A program made the position numbers and the translations under genes. The notes under the pieces were generated by a model. It did no database searches and was not told the origin of the DNA. It was given only the letters and a program-made list of their open reading frames with translations. Below, in pieces: positions 24,897-35,435 of a stretch of DNA of 64,000 nt; position 1 is the stretch's first letter; the number at the start of each line of letters is the position of its first letter. The stretch comes from Allodiplogaster sudhausi (taxonomy: Eukaryota > Nematoda > Chromadorea > Rhabditida > Diplogasteridae), in the NCBI GenBank assembly GCA_945643635.1, contig CALZFC010000040.1:2691501-2755500 (forward strand), read 5' to 3'.

Positions 24897-25204
24897 ATGA
24901 GGTCACTGACGGTGCTCCCGAGCAGACTTCTGCTGACTCTTCTGTTGGCGCTGGCCTTGGCCGCCGTGGCTTCTGCGCAGTTTGGCTGGGGCGGTCCGTG
25001 GGGCGGCTACGGCTTTCACAGGCCTTGGGGCTACGGGGGAGGCCCGTGGGGATGGCGGCGACCTTGGGGCTGGGGTCGACGTCGGTTTTACATTATTATA
25101 CATATTTCATTGACTTTGGCAGTTTTTGCATCTTTTTGCGAACCTTCTATCATTTTTTTTAACAAGAACAGTAATGTTTTGCAGCCTGGGGCTGGGGCCG
25201 TTAG
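24897..25204 (+). CDS. Secreted Trp/Gly-rich small peptide precursor
   Basis: Two exons, 24897-25080 and 25185-25204, joined by a phase-1 intron, give a 67-aa precursor. Residues 1-28 are a strong signal peptide ending VASA; the mature peptide starts QFGWGGPWGGYGF. It is built of WG-rich units (RPWGYGGGPWGWRRPWGWGR) and ends PWGWGR. A C-terminal Gly-Arg predicts removal of Arg and amidation, and an N-terminal Gln predicts pyroglutamate. This composition and length resemble nematode NLP-29/CNC epidermal defence peptides. The exon 2 boundary was chosen because it continues the WGWGR repeat and preserves frame. Poly-A signals lie near 25292 and 25376. Confidence 0.72.
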
Positions 25205-26029
25205 TGGCACTTCTTCATCGTCTGCCAGCGCGACACGTGTCCCGAATATGGATATTTATTTCTTCGAATTGTGATGAGCGTTATCCCTTCAATAAATACA
25301 GTGCTAGGCAGACTCTTGTTTTTCCAGAGCTATCGCCATTTTATATGTGCTTTTGTTGATTGCACGTGAAAATCAAATAAACGTTGTGCAGCATCATGAA
25401 AACTTTTATTCAATCATATGCCAACACAAGGTCAACTGCAATCAGTGACTGCATGACTCACTAAAGCAATGAAAAAGGAAACATGGCGGCTGTAGACGAT
25501 TTATGCAGGGATAAGATAGTTCGTATGTTCATCGTTCTGTTTATATGCCGTGAATGAGGACGAAGTCACCTCTATCCATAGTGAAGTGCGTTTTCAGGGT
25601 CGCACATATGTATCTTGGTGGGCTTGGCTTTTCCTTCTCTCTCTCACTCATTTTCTCTTAAGGATAGTTAATGTTTTTCCATTCCTTGTTTCTCTCTTAC
25701 ATTTACCTTGTCTCTGTCGATTTCTCCCTCTCGTATTATCATATAATATCCGCCGCATGTCTGCAGATATAACTCCTATGCAGGCAACCACTAATCTTCG
25801 CCTGAGACATGGCAATGATATGCGACGCATGATTTTGAGGAATATTTAAGCTGGGTTCATGCAGAGGTGAGGCAGCTTTTACTGTTCCCGCTCATCATTT
25901 GTTAAATAACTTGACGCAAACTTTAGTTTAGTCGGAATATGAGTTGAAGCCTCTTTATTAGACATAATAAATTAATTGTTAACGATAATTTTAATAATGT
26001 TCATAATTTAGACGATCCCAAGAAGTCAA
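25205..26029. other. Intergenic within the peptide cluster
   Basis: 3' flank of the first peptide gene, then non-coding DNA. No TATA box at the usual distance before the next start was recognised. Confidence 0.4.
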
Positions 26030-26388
26030 ATGTTCCCCCGGCATCTGCTGCTCTACTTTCTCCTGTTCTCGCTGTTCTTCTCGGCAGCCACAAGTTGCCA
26101 TCCTAACAAACCGAAGTTCAACATATGTTCTATTATTGAAAACTCTCACATTTTATTTCCAATTGTTAAATGTAGATAGTTAAAAATGAAATAGCCAGAT
26201 ATTTGATGGCAGTGAAGATATTATTGAGGCGACATGGTCACAACGGTCAAGGAAGTAGCGAGAGTCACGGCAGTGGGGAGACCTACCATGTCAACGTGAA
26301 GTGGACCAGACGACAAGCCGATCTGAACTCAGCCGAGTCACAAGATGACACGATGACTTCCCTACTGAATATGGCACTCCGTGTGTAA
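26030..26388 (+). CDS. Secreted small protein, divergent member of the peptide cluster
   Basis: Exon 1 (26030-26115) encodes a strong signal peptide, MFPRHLLLYFLLFSLFFSAA, followed by TSCHPNKPK. Exon 2 (best start 26229) reads RHGHNGQGSSESHGSGE and continues to LLNMALRV at a stop ending 26388, giving about 81 aa. The SSESHG segment echoes the poly-Ser-SHG tails of its neighbours, but here the chain runs on for about 37 residues and lacks a terminal Gly-basic pair. An alternative splice (26093 to 26213, phase 1) would drop the CHPNKPK segment. The function is unknown. The signal peptide is secure; the exon joint is inferred. Confidence 0.5.
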
Positions 26389-26733
26389 TTTCTTCAGTGC
26401 TAAAACATTGACTAGTAACCTTAAGGATTTCCAATATTATGCATATCGAATAAAGACAGATTATGAATATAATTCCATATACACAGTTCCCATTACATGA
26501 ACACTATTTATTTTATAGAAATGATATATCTATGTATGTTCGTATGTACATACATATGTATGTATGTATGTAAGCGTATTCACATTAGTCATGCACGTTT
26601 ATTCAATTCGCCATGTTGGCAGCAAACTCGTTTGTACTTTAGAACATTAGTCGAAAGACAAGTTAAAGAGTGAAAGTCCATGGATTGGATATAAAGCTGG
26701 CAAGTTAAGTATTCTCTGATCAAGGAGCAGTGC

Positions 26734-27021
26734 TTATTTTCCGTGGCTGTGGCTCGAGCTGTGAGAATGCCCGTGCCATCCGCCTGAATCGTTATTGAAT
26801 TACAAATAGATACTTGGTAACTTAGCCAATGAGAGTATCATACCTTGCCAGCCGCGGTTGTTCCATCCATTGTTCCATCCGTTGTTCCATCCGTTGCCTC
26901 CCCAACGATTGCCTCCCCAGCCACCGCCATTCCATCCTCCGTGGTTCCAGTTGTTCCAGCCTCCCCACTGGGCAGCAGCCAAGACAGCCAAGCACAACAG
27001 CAGAATCGATCCGCGAAGCAT
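26734..27021 (-). CDS. Secreted Trp/Asn/Gly-rich peptide precursor with His/Ser tail
   Basis: Exon 1 (27021-26844) and exon 2 (26783-26734) are joined by a phase-1 intron to give 75 aa. The signal peptide MLRGSILLLCLAVLAAA precedes a mature chain starting QWGGWNNWNHGG. It contains repeats of GWNN and WGGN and ends in the exon 2 tail GWHGHSHSSSHSHGK. Gly-Lys at the C-terminus predicts amidation. It is the only member on the minus strand. A TATA box (TATAAAA) lies 87 bp upstream of the ATG, the same spacing as three plus-strand members. Secreted, possibly a defence or cuticle-associated peptide; that role is by analogy only. Confidence 0.8.
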
Positions 27022-27101
27022 TCTTCAATTAAACAATGCAAGGAAAAAGCTTTAGATATCGTTTAACTAATCAGAGACAGAACCCTCGTGTGAACTCTGT
27101 C

Positions 27102-27108
27102 TTTTATA
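27102..27108 (-). promoter_or_regulatory. TATA box of the minus-strand peptide gene
   Basis: CTATAAAAG on the minus strand, 87 bp before the ATG at 27021. Confidence 0.6.
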
Positions 27109-28187
27109 GGGAACTTGCTCTTGCTAATTACATCGATTGAAATTACAAAAGTGTTTAAGCTGATGGCACCTTACGTTTCAATACAGGTTGTCTCTCACTC
27201 TCATTTCTCACTTATTGTCTACGTATCTATCTTCTTCTCTCTCTCTCTCACTGAACTTCACTCGGTCTCCTCTCCTCTCCCCTGCTCCCACTTTCTTCCT
27301 CCGGTTCACTTAACTCTTTCTTAGGCAATCGAGATGAAGCTTCGCCGAAAACTCAAGGACATTATTACATGGAACCGCTGTGGCAGTGAAACAAAGTCTC
27401 CCTTCCAAAAATGTATTCATGGCTCCTTGCATCGAAAATATCACAGTCATATTCATCAAAATGTACAGTAGCAGCTTGACTATGCGACGAAGGAAGATTG
27501 ATGAGAGAACTTACAGAAAAGTGGTAGAAAGATCGGGAGAATGCAGATTGGGTAGACAACAAAGACAGAATCTACCTATGAATGTGGATCGAAACATGCA
27601 TTGATTTTGTTGTTTTTAATTATGCCTGTACTACGAAAAAGGAATGCATTCATTACTATTTATCTTTTCTGTGCTCTTTTATGTCTCACTGTACTCTTCA
27701 TCAGGCAGTTAGATGTGCAACATCTTCTCACAGTTTCATCACGTGGAATTTGTACTCTATTCTTGCCTACAGTTTTCCCTTTTCTAATGTTCATTCCACT
27801 CTTTTCCTTTCCCCCTCTTTGGTTTGTTTCCGAAATATCCATCCCTTCTCTTCTCTCCTTCTTGCTCTGAAAAAATGAAGAAATGCTAAGTAAATCGTCA
27901 TTCATTACACATTGCCCTTTCTTTGCAATTAGCACCAAGTTCAGCCAACTTCCGCAAAAGCTCCGCCCGGCAGGATTATAATACCTAAATCTACCCCAAT
28001 AAAGCGCTCCTTTTCCTAATCAGTTCATTCTCCAAATTTGCGTATCCGCAGTGATCGTTTCTTATCGCATTTAGCTTCATTTAAATTAGCTAGTTGTAGG
28101 ACCCTCATTGTCACAGCTTGATTATGTCATAACAAGCATCCAAAATTAGTAATATTAAAATAAAGTCATAGTAAGTTACATTGCAGG
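27109..28187. other. Intergenic between divergent peptide genes
   Basis: Contains a CT-rich tract near 27235-27300 and no supported gene. It should hold the promoters of the divergent genes at 27021 and 28188. Confidence 0.4.
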
Positions 28188-28990
28188 ATGAATCAAATGT
28201 GGCTTCTGCTTGCGCTGCTGATTATTTGCGTGTCAGTCGCCTTCTCGCAATGGGGAGACAGAGGAGGAATTGGAGGAGGAGCATCGTGGAATGGAGGAGG
28301 AACTGGCAGCGGAGGCATCGGCACCTTAGCCTCGTGGAACGGAGGCCGAGGGGGAGGCGATATCGGCACCGGAGCGAGCTGGAATGGGGGCAGGGGTGGA
28401 TCCGATATAGGCACCGGAGCGAGCTGGAATGGAGGCAGGGGTGGATCCGAAATCGGCACCGGAGCGAACTGGAATGGAGGTCGGGGAGGAGGCAATGGTG
28501 GATGGAATGGAGGGAACCAAGGAGGCTTTGGTGGGAGAGGAAATGCTGGTTGGAACGGCAACGGCAACCAAGGAGGATTTAACGGCCGTGGAAACGGAGG
28601 ATGGAATGGTAATCAAGGAGGATTCGGGGGCCGTGGCAATGGGGGCTGGAATGGACACCAGGGAGGATGGGGAGGAAATGGCAATGCGGGATGGAATGCT
28701 AACCAGGGCGGCTTCCGTGGCAGGGGAAACGGACGTTTCGGTGGTCAGTTCTGCCTTTCTTGCTTCTTTTTAAAAGTATAATGCACATGGGCACTGCTCG
28801 ACTATGAATAGCATAACTGTGCAATGAAATGTGCACCAAAACAGTTAATGAACGTTTGAATTTTTTTCACTGCCACAGCGGTTCCATGTAATAATGTCTT
28901 CTGTCCTCCCATATTGTCATGATCTTTTTTTTAAACATTGCTTTGAATTTCTCCAACATCTGTTCGTTTTCAGGCTCGCATGGACGCTAG
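28188..28990 (+). CDS. Secreted Gly/Trp/Asn-rich repeat peptide precursor ending SHGR
   Basis: Exon 1 (28188-28743) and a tiny exon 2 (28974-28990) with a phase-1 intron give 190 aa, the longest member of the cluster. The signal peptide ends VSVAFS and the mature chain starts QWGDRGGIGGGASWNGGG. It has four tandem units of about 16 residues (IGTGASWNGGRGGS type), then units of WNGNQGGFGGRGNGG type. Exon 2 supplies only the SHGR end shared by several paralogues. Near-identical DNA repeats in exon 1 suggest unit gain and loss by slippage or unequal exchange. Gly-Arg at the end predicts amidation. The ATG follows an acceptor-like ttgcag. Confidence 0.78.
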
Positions 28991-29963
28991 ACAAATAAAC
29001 TCCACGAACTTCCATGGATGTTTGAGAGAAGGACTTCTTCATGTCCAATTATTTTTACGGGTGGGATAATTATGAATCGATTGATAAATTTGACACAAAA
29101 GCTGTAGTCGCAATACTCTCTGCTCTTGCATAAGATACGAATGTAAGCACACGTCGAGGAAGAGAGTGATGAGAGCGACAGAAAAGAAGAGTTTACGGCC
29201 AGCACCGATCGGGCTCGCTCTTCGCCAAACTTAGGAAGCACAACTCAACGAACAAAGCATTTTCGAACGGGCACAGGAATGTACGGCCAACAGCGCCAAG
29301 GACGCGTACTTCCAATGAAATGAAGCTCTTTGAAAAAGTGCAATATATGAAGTATTCAATGCAGTCTCTCAGTAATTACGAAAAGTTGGCTATATACGAA
29401 AAGTCTTGTATGAAAAGCGTAGCACATATCGAGCAAACAAGATGATACTGAAGGAAAAACTACGACGAAATATCTTACAAAATATTTTTTAATTAAAAAC
29501 TTGGTTTTAGTACAATTAAACGCTGCAAGACCATCATGGTACGAACGCGGTACAAATTCAATCAAACTAATTTTTAAAAAAAATTCGAGTGCTCAATTTC
29601 ACATTTTTTGAGGTATTCGAACAAAAAATTCTTTAATTCTGAAGTGCATTGGCCTGAGGTGGTACGCCAATCGGCTATATTGATGAAATATATGTTAACA
29701 GGCAAGAATACTTCGCTTTTCTCTTCCGTCCAATTCCTGAACCAATTTCGACCCATTTATCTCTCATTCCACTTCGTCACGCATCTTTAATCAATCTTCG
29801 TTCCAAACACAAAAGCCGTATCCTGCGATCCACTCCTATTTAATCGAGGAGATAGCCGAACGGGCCGGGCCGCTCATTGCCCATGAAGAAAATCTTACTT
29901 CTTTTTTCCTTGAAATGAACATTCATTGCGTTTAATTGAAAGATAGAATTTGTTCATGACAGA
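28991..29963. other. Intergenic within the peptide cluster
   Basis: AT-rich spacer with no supported gene. Confidence 0.4.
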
Positions 29964-30394
29964 ATGCAGAGGACCATGAACTGGCTTCTGATTTGTCTGC
30001 TGCTACTCCTCTCTATGGTGATGCTGGTTGACTCCCAGTACTATTGGAACGGGTACCAGTGGGTCTCGAATGGCTGGGGAGGCTATGGATGGGGCAACGG
30101 ATGGCGCGGGTGGAAACGGAAAGGACGTACGTTATTCTATGTATTTCATCATTCTTTCACGATAACACTATAAATAATTTCATAACTGAAATTATTCATT
30201 CTAATTTACATATTTTGTTGTTTTCTTTAAAGACCATCAGCAAAAACTGACCAGCTATATTATGCCCAGAAGGTAAGCATCAATATATGTATATAGTAAT
30301 TACTGACACTCTAAATGTCACCCTTTCATTCGATTACTTCCTTCTAGTATTCGGTCGCTGGAAGTGGAGCAGCAGCTCCAGCTGGGGGAAATGA
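29964..30394 (+). CDS. Secreted peptide precursor, QYYWNGYQW type, copy 1
   Basis: Exon 1 (29964-30126) and exon 2 (30348-30394) with a phase-1 intron give 69 aa. The signal peptide ends in MLVDS, and the mature start is QYYWNGYQWVSNGWGG. The tail is FGRWKWSSSSSWGK, with Gly-Lys for amidation. The donor gtacgt and acceptor cttctag are good. The gene at 31778-32113 shares QYYWNGYQWV, NGWGG and the RWK-poly-Ser tail, so the two are a recent duplicate pair within the cluster. Confidence 0.75.
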
Positions 30395-31777
30395 AGATCT
30401 CTTCAAATAACCGGAAAAATAATCATCATTGAATTTTTTTTACATCAAAGTCTCACCACTTTTAAGTCGTGTTTTTTCATCTATTGTTGATTTAGTCATT
30501 CTTTACAAGGATTTGCTTAACTGCGACATTCTTTCTATATTGTATTCGGTGTGTGTACATACACTCAAACAAACTGCATTCATGTAAAACCAACCAAACA
30601 CTTGTCGACATCATCAAGCCTAGCTTGAGGTTTGTCAATCAATACATTTATCAAAGTAAGCTGAAAAATATCCAAGTTCTACGGCGAAAACCCATGACAT
30701 AGCCTGTATGAATTATGGGACGGAGAGAGACGGAACTTTCTCTTCTGACTGGCATCTTCACAGATAACAACATCGTCAAGCAGAAACTGCCAAACCGGTT
30801 CAGTTGCTGCCGTTAGAAATGTTATGTTTCCTCATTCTTTTCTAGTCTTCCTCTCTGTATTCTCTCCTTCATTGATCTCTCTCTCTCTCACTTTCTCATT
30901 CTCTTTCATTTCAGAGAGTTCGCATGTGAGAGTGCACTCCAATTCGAGAGCATCTAGTATCAGCTAGCAAATGCGCCTTTTGCACGGCAATGCAGTGGAA
31001 ATCGAGCACAAATGTCTTGTTATTTATCGATTATTGAAGTACATACATACATATGCAAGCGGAATACCTTCAAGAATAATTTTGATTGAATTTTCTTCTG
31101 CAAATGAAAGGACAATTCTGAATAACAATTACAGTGCAAACAAGTCTTAGAAAATACTCATATGAAAAGAACCGAAAAGCCACTGCTGCCTTGTTTACAA
31201 CCACAAGATACCGTTATCAGTTGAACTTCAATCTCTTCACCAATCACTTTCCTTGTTAACTGAAAATCGTTGCCCAACGCTGTGCCAAATTCTAGAGAAC
31301 TTCATCCCATTACACCCATGTTGGAATATCATCGTTCATTACGGATTCGCTGAACTGAGAACAGTTGCAGTCGCCAAACGACAGAAACTGGTAGAGGCAA
31401 ATGAGGAGTGTTCTGCTTCCTTTCACTTGTCTCCCTCCAAATTCACTTAAAGGATGGTAATCACCGTAAACTCTGATGAGGTTTCAAATTGCGCGGCCAA
31501 AAGTACTCTCATTCTCGCGTAAGATGTTTTGTGCGACCTGAGAAATAGCAAGCGTAAATGAGTGTACTCCCAGAACGAAAGCGGCATTTCCTGCATTCAT
31601 TATTTTCCGCTTCTCGTCCGCCTTTAAATAAGGCTGCCTCAGAGGAATATGTATTTGTTACCAATAACATTTTCACCTACTATAGGCTGAGCTAAAGAAA
31701 ACCAAACCCTTTTCTTGGTCTGCTGCTGATTTTTTATGGTTTTAAACATTCACAAAGGCAAGAGGAGCTTTGTCACC
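30395..31777. other. Intergenic within the peptide cluster
   Basis: No gene recognised. There is a CT-rich tract near 30840-30915 and a short catacatacatatg run near 31042. Confidence 0.4.
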
Positions 31778-32113
31778 ATGTCCGGAACGAAACGTGAACT
31801 CCTTGTCCTTCTGCTCTTTCTGGTGGTACTAGCCGTTGTCATCGATGCACAGTACTACTGGAACGGCTACCAGTGGGTTTATAACGGCTGGGGTGGAGGT
31901 GGATGGGGAGGTCGCCGCGGATGGGGAGGTCAGTACATTTCTTTCTTTACTTGCATTTATTATCATTCAAATTGAATACATTAACAGTTGGTTTTACCGG
32001 GACGATTTCCGCATGCGGGAAACAGGGTTGCGATCATAGCTGCATGATAAAGCATACAATCATACATTTGAGGACGACGCTGGAAGAGCAGCTCGAGCAG
32101 CAGCAGTGGATAA
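31778..32113 (+). CDS. Secreted peptide precursor, QYYWNGYQW type, copy 2
   Basis: Exon 1 (31778-31928) and exon 2 (32073-32113) with a phase-1 intron give 63 aa. The signal peptide MSGTKRELLVLLLFLVVLAV and the cleavage region VIDA precede QYYWNGYQWVYNGWGG. Exon 2 reads RRWKSSSSSSSG and stops directly after Gly, so amidation would not need removal of a basic residue. Another in-frame ATG lies upstream near 31736, but the 31778 start places the signal peptide correctly. It pairs with the gene at 29964. Confidence 0.75.
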
Positions 32114-33506
32114 CAACAAAAAATCAGCCATTGTACATACATTTCATACTTCACTGGTGGTTGTCTGCGGACTGGATTTTTACGGAAATTTCCGTTTCTG
32201 CTTTCATGTGCGTTATAATAAATAATTTTTTAAAGATCTACTCCATTAAAAGCTGTTGCTTCCAGTTCAAATAAGAGTATTTGATAAACACATTGCAGCG
32301 ATATACAGGCAAAGAGTAACGGCCCGAGTTACTTGTTGTCACTTTTAGTGATCCTCTTCACACCTCATATTGCAGCAAAAAGTCAAGAACGCAGTTCTAG
32401 AAAAATCTCACCGATTTCCTCGCGAAATTAGAAATTCTAATCTGGCATATCTCATTGAACAGGAGAACATTAAAAGCTTTAAAAGAACTCATTTAATCTG
32501 AACGGTTAGTTAAAGTATTGCCGACGTATGCACATAGCTTCGATGAAGATGACTCCTGTAATAGAGTCCCTTCGAGTTTCTTGGCAGCAGTGATAGAACC
32601 AAGAAAACACTTTACGGGAAGCGAAATAATATAATTTCAACTATCCAGTGGGATCCCCTCCAAAATGCAGTATGCAGTCTATTGAGCAGGATAAGGTGTT
32701 AATAAGTCATCGCTATTAAAAAAGCGACTTAGTGATCCTTTTCATTAAGTAAAGGTAAGAATTCAAATATTTGAATTTTATCTCTGTGCTTATGTATAAT
32801 GTGGAGATAATTTTTATAACTAAAAATCTTCTTGCTGTTAATCTTGGAAGAATACTGAATGCAGAGCTGAATGGTATTTGAAAAGAGATCTGAATTTTAT
32901 TTTAACATTAAATTGAATTTCTTGCCGGTTACTATGGAAAATTGGACAGTCCATTCAATTTCACGACATCCTATTACTTTTCAAACCGTGCACACGATCA
33001 ACATTCACTAATGTTAACGTCTCTGACACGCAAGAGAAAACTGACAATGGGAGAAGAAAAATCTTTTAAAAAAATTCTGTTTCGCATATTATCAGCATTT
33101 TATATATTGTGAAGTTTCGAAATTTGGTTTCACTTTCGCCATATGAAACATCTTTAAATCATTTCATTGAAGTTTCACTTAGCTCAAAACGAAGATTCGG
33201 TCAACTGGCGTCAGTTTTGTCAAGATTAATTGCACGGCTGATATGTATTATCCCCAAATCGGTAACAAATCTAGTGATAAGATAGATTTTCCATTCTTAC
33301 TCGATACATATGTATGCACATAATACATACATACATTAATACATACATATGGAGAGTATTTGACCATAAAAATTAGTTGTTCCAAAATAATTGTCCCTTT
33401 CAGTCATGATTATTTGGTTGATAGCCAGAGTTTGTGCAGGAGAAATGTAGTCTACGATAAAACTATATTTAAGAAACCATTTCGTTCCGCTGATAACTTA
33501 TCGGCC
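32114..33506. other. Intergenic within the peptide cluster
   Basis: AT-rich, with tatgtatgcacataatacatacat repeats near 33307-33350. No gene recognised. Confidence 0.4.
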
Positions 33507-33573
33507 GTTAGATACGACCTTGAAATGGCGTCATAGATGAGAGGGAAGACGATATTCTGTGGGGGTGTCAGCA
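33507..33573 (+). promoter_or_regulatory. Conserved upstream block of a peptide gene
   Basis: Contains ACCTTGAAATGGCGTCATAG then ATGA (ends 33540), and CTGTGGGGGTGTCAGCA at 33557-33573. The same strings recur before the gene at 37729, and the first recurs in diverged form before the gene at 39329. It ends 118 bp before the TATA box. Confidence 0.65.
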
Positions 33574-33657
33574 CTCTCAATGATAAAGTTCAAAACGATT
33601 TTTTATTTCGTTTCTCTATAAAGTATACTCTCCTCCTTGAGGAGTGGAGAGGTGCTG

Positions 33658-33664
33658 TATAAAA
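33658..33664 (+). promoter_or_regulatory. TATA box
   Basis: TATAAAA, 87 bp before the ATG at 33745. It is preceded by an imperfect hairpin, ctctcctccttgaggagtgg, near 33630-33649. Confidence 0.65.
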
Positions 33665-33744
33665 CCAAGTGCATGACACTTTTATCGGATTCGAATTATT
33701 ATAATTAGCGCGAAATTGTTGAAGGAATAACCTAGAATGTTTAG

Positions 33745-34095
33745 ATGAAACTGTTCGTTTCTCTTCTCTTCTTGATCGTACTCGTCGCGCTGAATGTGCA
33801 GGCGCAACAGCTTGGAGGAATCCTTTCGTCCCTTCTGGGGGGTGGAATGGGGGGCCAGTACGGTGGAGGGCAGTATCCAGGGCAGTACGGTGGCCAGCAG
33901 TATGGAGGCATGTATGGAGGCCAGCAGTACGGGCAACAGTACGGGCAACAGTACGGAATGCGAGGTTAGTGATAACTTTTTTTTAAATCGATTTAGTAGA
34001 AGAAGTACATGATTGTAGCTAATTCATGCATATAATTACTTTAAGGCTACGGAAGACACAGCAGCAGCTCAAGCAGCTACAGCCACGGCCGCTAA
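33745..34095 (+). CDS. Secreted Gly/Gln/Tyr-rich peptide precursor ending SHG-Arg
   Basis: Exon 1 (33745-33964) and exon 2 (34046-34095) with a phase-1 intron give 89 aa. The signal peptide MKLFVSLLFLIVLVALNVQA precedes QQLGGILSSLLGGG, then repeats of QYGG and QQYG. Exon 2 is GYGRHSSSSSSYSHGR followed by TAA. The N-terminal Gln and C-terminal Gly-Arg predict blocked ends. A TATA box and a shared upstream block lie at conserved distances. The ATG directly follows tgtttag, which looks like a trans- or cis-splice acceptor. Its closest relatives are the genes at 37729 (same repeats and tail) and 39329 (same LGG..LS.LLGG start). Confidence 0.82.
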
Positions 34096-34913
34096 GCCGA
34101 CATGTAAGATGTGCTCATAAACATAAACACAGACGTTCTTGCTAAATGACTTGTCACCTCTGCATGTTACACATACATATGTATGTATGTATGTACATTC
34201 TACTTATTATATGTGTTGTTGATATGATCATGGATGACAGACAACATGTTCATGGCACTTCAAAGTCTTTGATTGTTTATATCTTAATTGCATATTTTAT
34301 AAGGATAAAGAAGTCAAAACCGAAAGCTCTGCATAAAATATTTTAAATGTTTCCGTTGGAAGTTGTAAAATCAATTCACTGATACGTACGATTTAAGCTG
34401 AATAAACGCGTATTACAATTTCATGATTCGGCAACTCTCTGCCGCGCCTTTAATCTGTCAAAAGTTTGAAATATGTTCAAAACAATCTTGTTTGAAACAT
34501 GTTCGAAACAAAAGAATTGGCAGTGTTCCAGCCTATCTTAATACACATGTGTTCCGAACATGTATCCAGCTCGTGATAACTTTATCGCTTGTGTGCACTT
34601 CCTGTTTCGAAGTTCTGAAGTGGTCACTTGGTCAGAACAAGCACGAAAATGTAGAGACAACGCAAAGATGGAGACGCAGGTTGTGGCGAGCAAAAGCTGC
34701 TCCGGTGTGCTTTTGCTCGTCACCAACGAAATAGCACAGGGCAGAGAAAAAAGACGTCGCCGCTCTCTGCCTGCCTCCCCCTCTCACGTGCAGAGAGAAA
34801 AAAAGATTGTCGCCGAGCCTACGACACGCGAGATCGCCGAGCCCGCGGAAGCACCGCCCCACTCGCTCATTGGCCCATTTCAAGATTCGACCAATAGCGA
34901 GCGAGCCAGGTTG

Positions 34914-35309
34914 TTGGCAAGTTGCCAAACGGTATCAAGAGATGCAGCCATATGTGCACAAAAGCTATTTAAAATATAATTATAAATAAAGAGAGCCCAA
35001 ACGAGCCGCCTCTCTCTATGGTGTTCGATGCAGCAGAGAAAGGCGGTTCTTCTGATGTATCTAACGTACTTAAAGGACAACGTTAAAGTGTCTCTCTCGC
35101 ACCTTGGCAAGCTGCCAAACGCCATGAAGACATGTAGCCAAATGTACACAAAAACACTTTAAAATAGAATTAAAAATAGAGAGAGCCCGAAGGAGCTGTA
35201 TTTCTTTATGGTGTTCGATGCAGCAGAGAAAGGCGGTTATACTGATGTATCTAACGTACTTAAAGGACAACGTTAAAGTGTCTCTCTCGCAACTTGGCAA
35301 GCAACTTGG
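34914..35309. repeat. 190-bp tandem repeat, two full copies and a partial
   Basis: Copies at 34914-35103 and 35104-35293, with a third beginning at 35294. Each starts ttggcaag, contains gatgtatctaacgtactta and ends gtctctctcgca. The two copies differ by scattered substitutions. They lie directly before the tRNA-like segment, so both may belong to one composite element. Confidence 0.85.
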
Positions 35310-35360
35310 TTTCCGATAGGGCAAAGATTGTGTTCAATCCCAGCCTGGCCGTTCCCAAGT

Positions 35361-35435
35361 AGCAGCGTGGCCTAGTGGGTAACGTGGCTGCGTTACAGTT
35401 TGCAAGTCTAGGGTTCGAATCCCCGTGCAAACAAA
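35361..35435 (+). mobile_element. tRNA-derived SINE-like segment
   Basis: Box A-like TGGCCTAGTGGG at 35368-35379 and box B-like GGTTCGAATCC at 35412-35422 are spaced as in RNA polymerase III promoters. The flanks do not pair into an acceptor stem and the T stem has a mismatch. It is therefore better read as a decayed tRNA or SINE head than as a working tRNA gene. Confidence 0.55.

Noticed and set aside
26829..27066. Plus-strand frames opposite the minus-strand peptide gene
   Set aside because: Antisense reflections of the WNN/WGG repeat; the minus frame has signal peptide, splice sites and TATA box.
28193..28658. Pro/Ser-rich minus-strand frames opposite the Gly-rich peptide gene
   Set aside because: They are mirror frames forced by the GGN-rich repeat on the plus strand.
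34560..34979. 139-aa plus-strand frame
   Set aside because: Composition is not protein-like and it runs into the 190-bp repeat.
35361..35435. Functional tRNA gene
   Set aside because: Boxes A and B are present but no acceptor stem forms and the T stem is imperfect.
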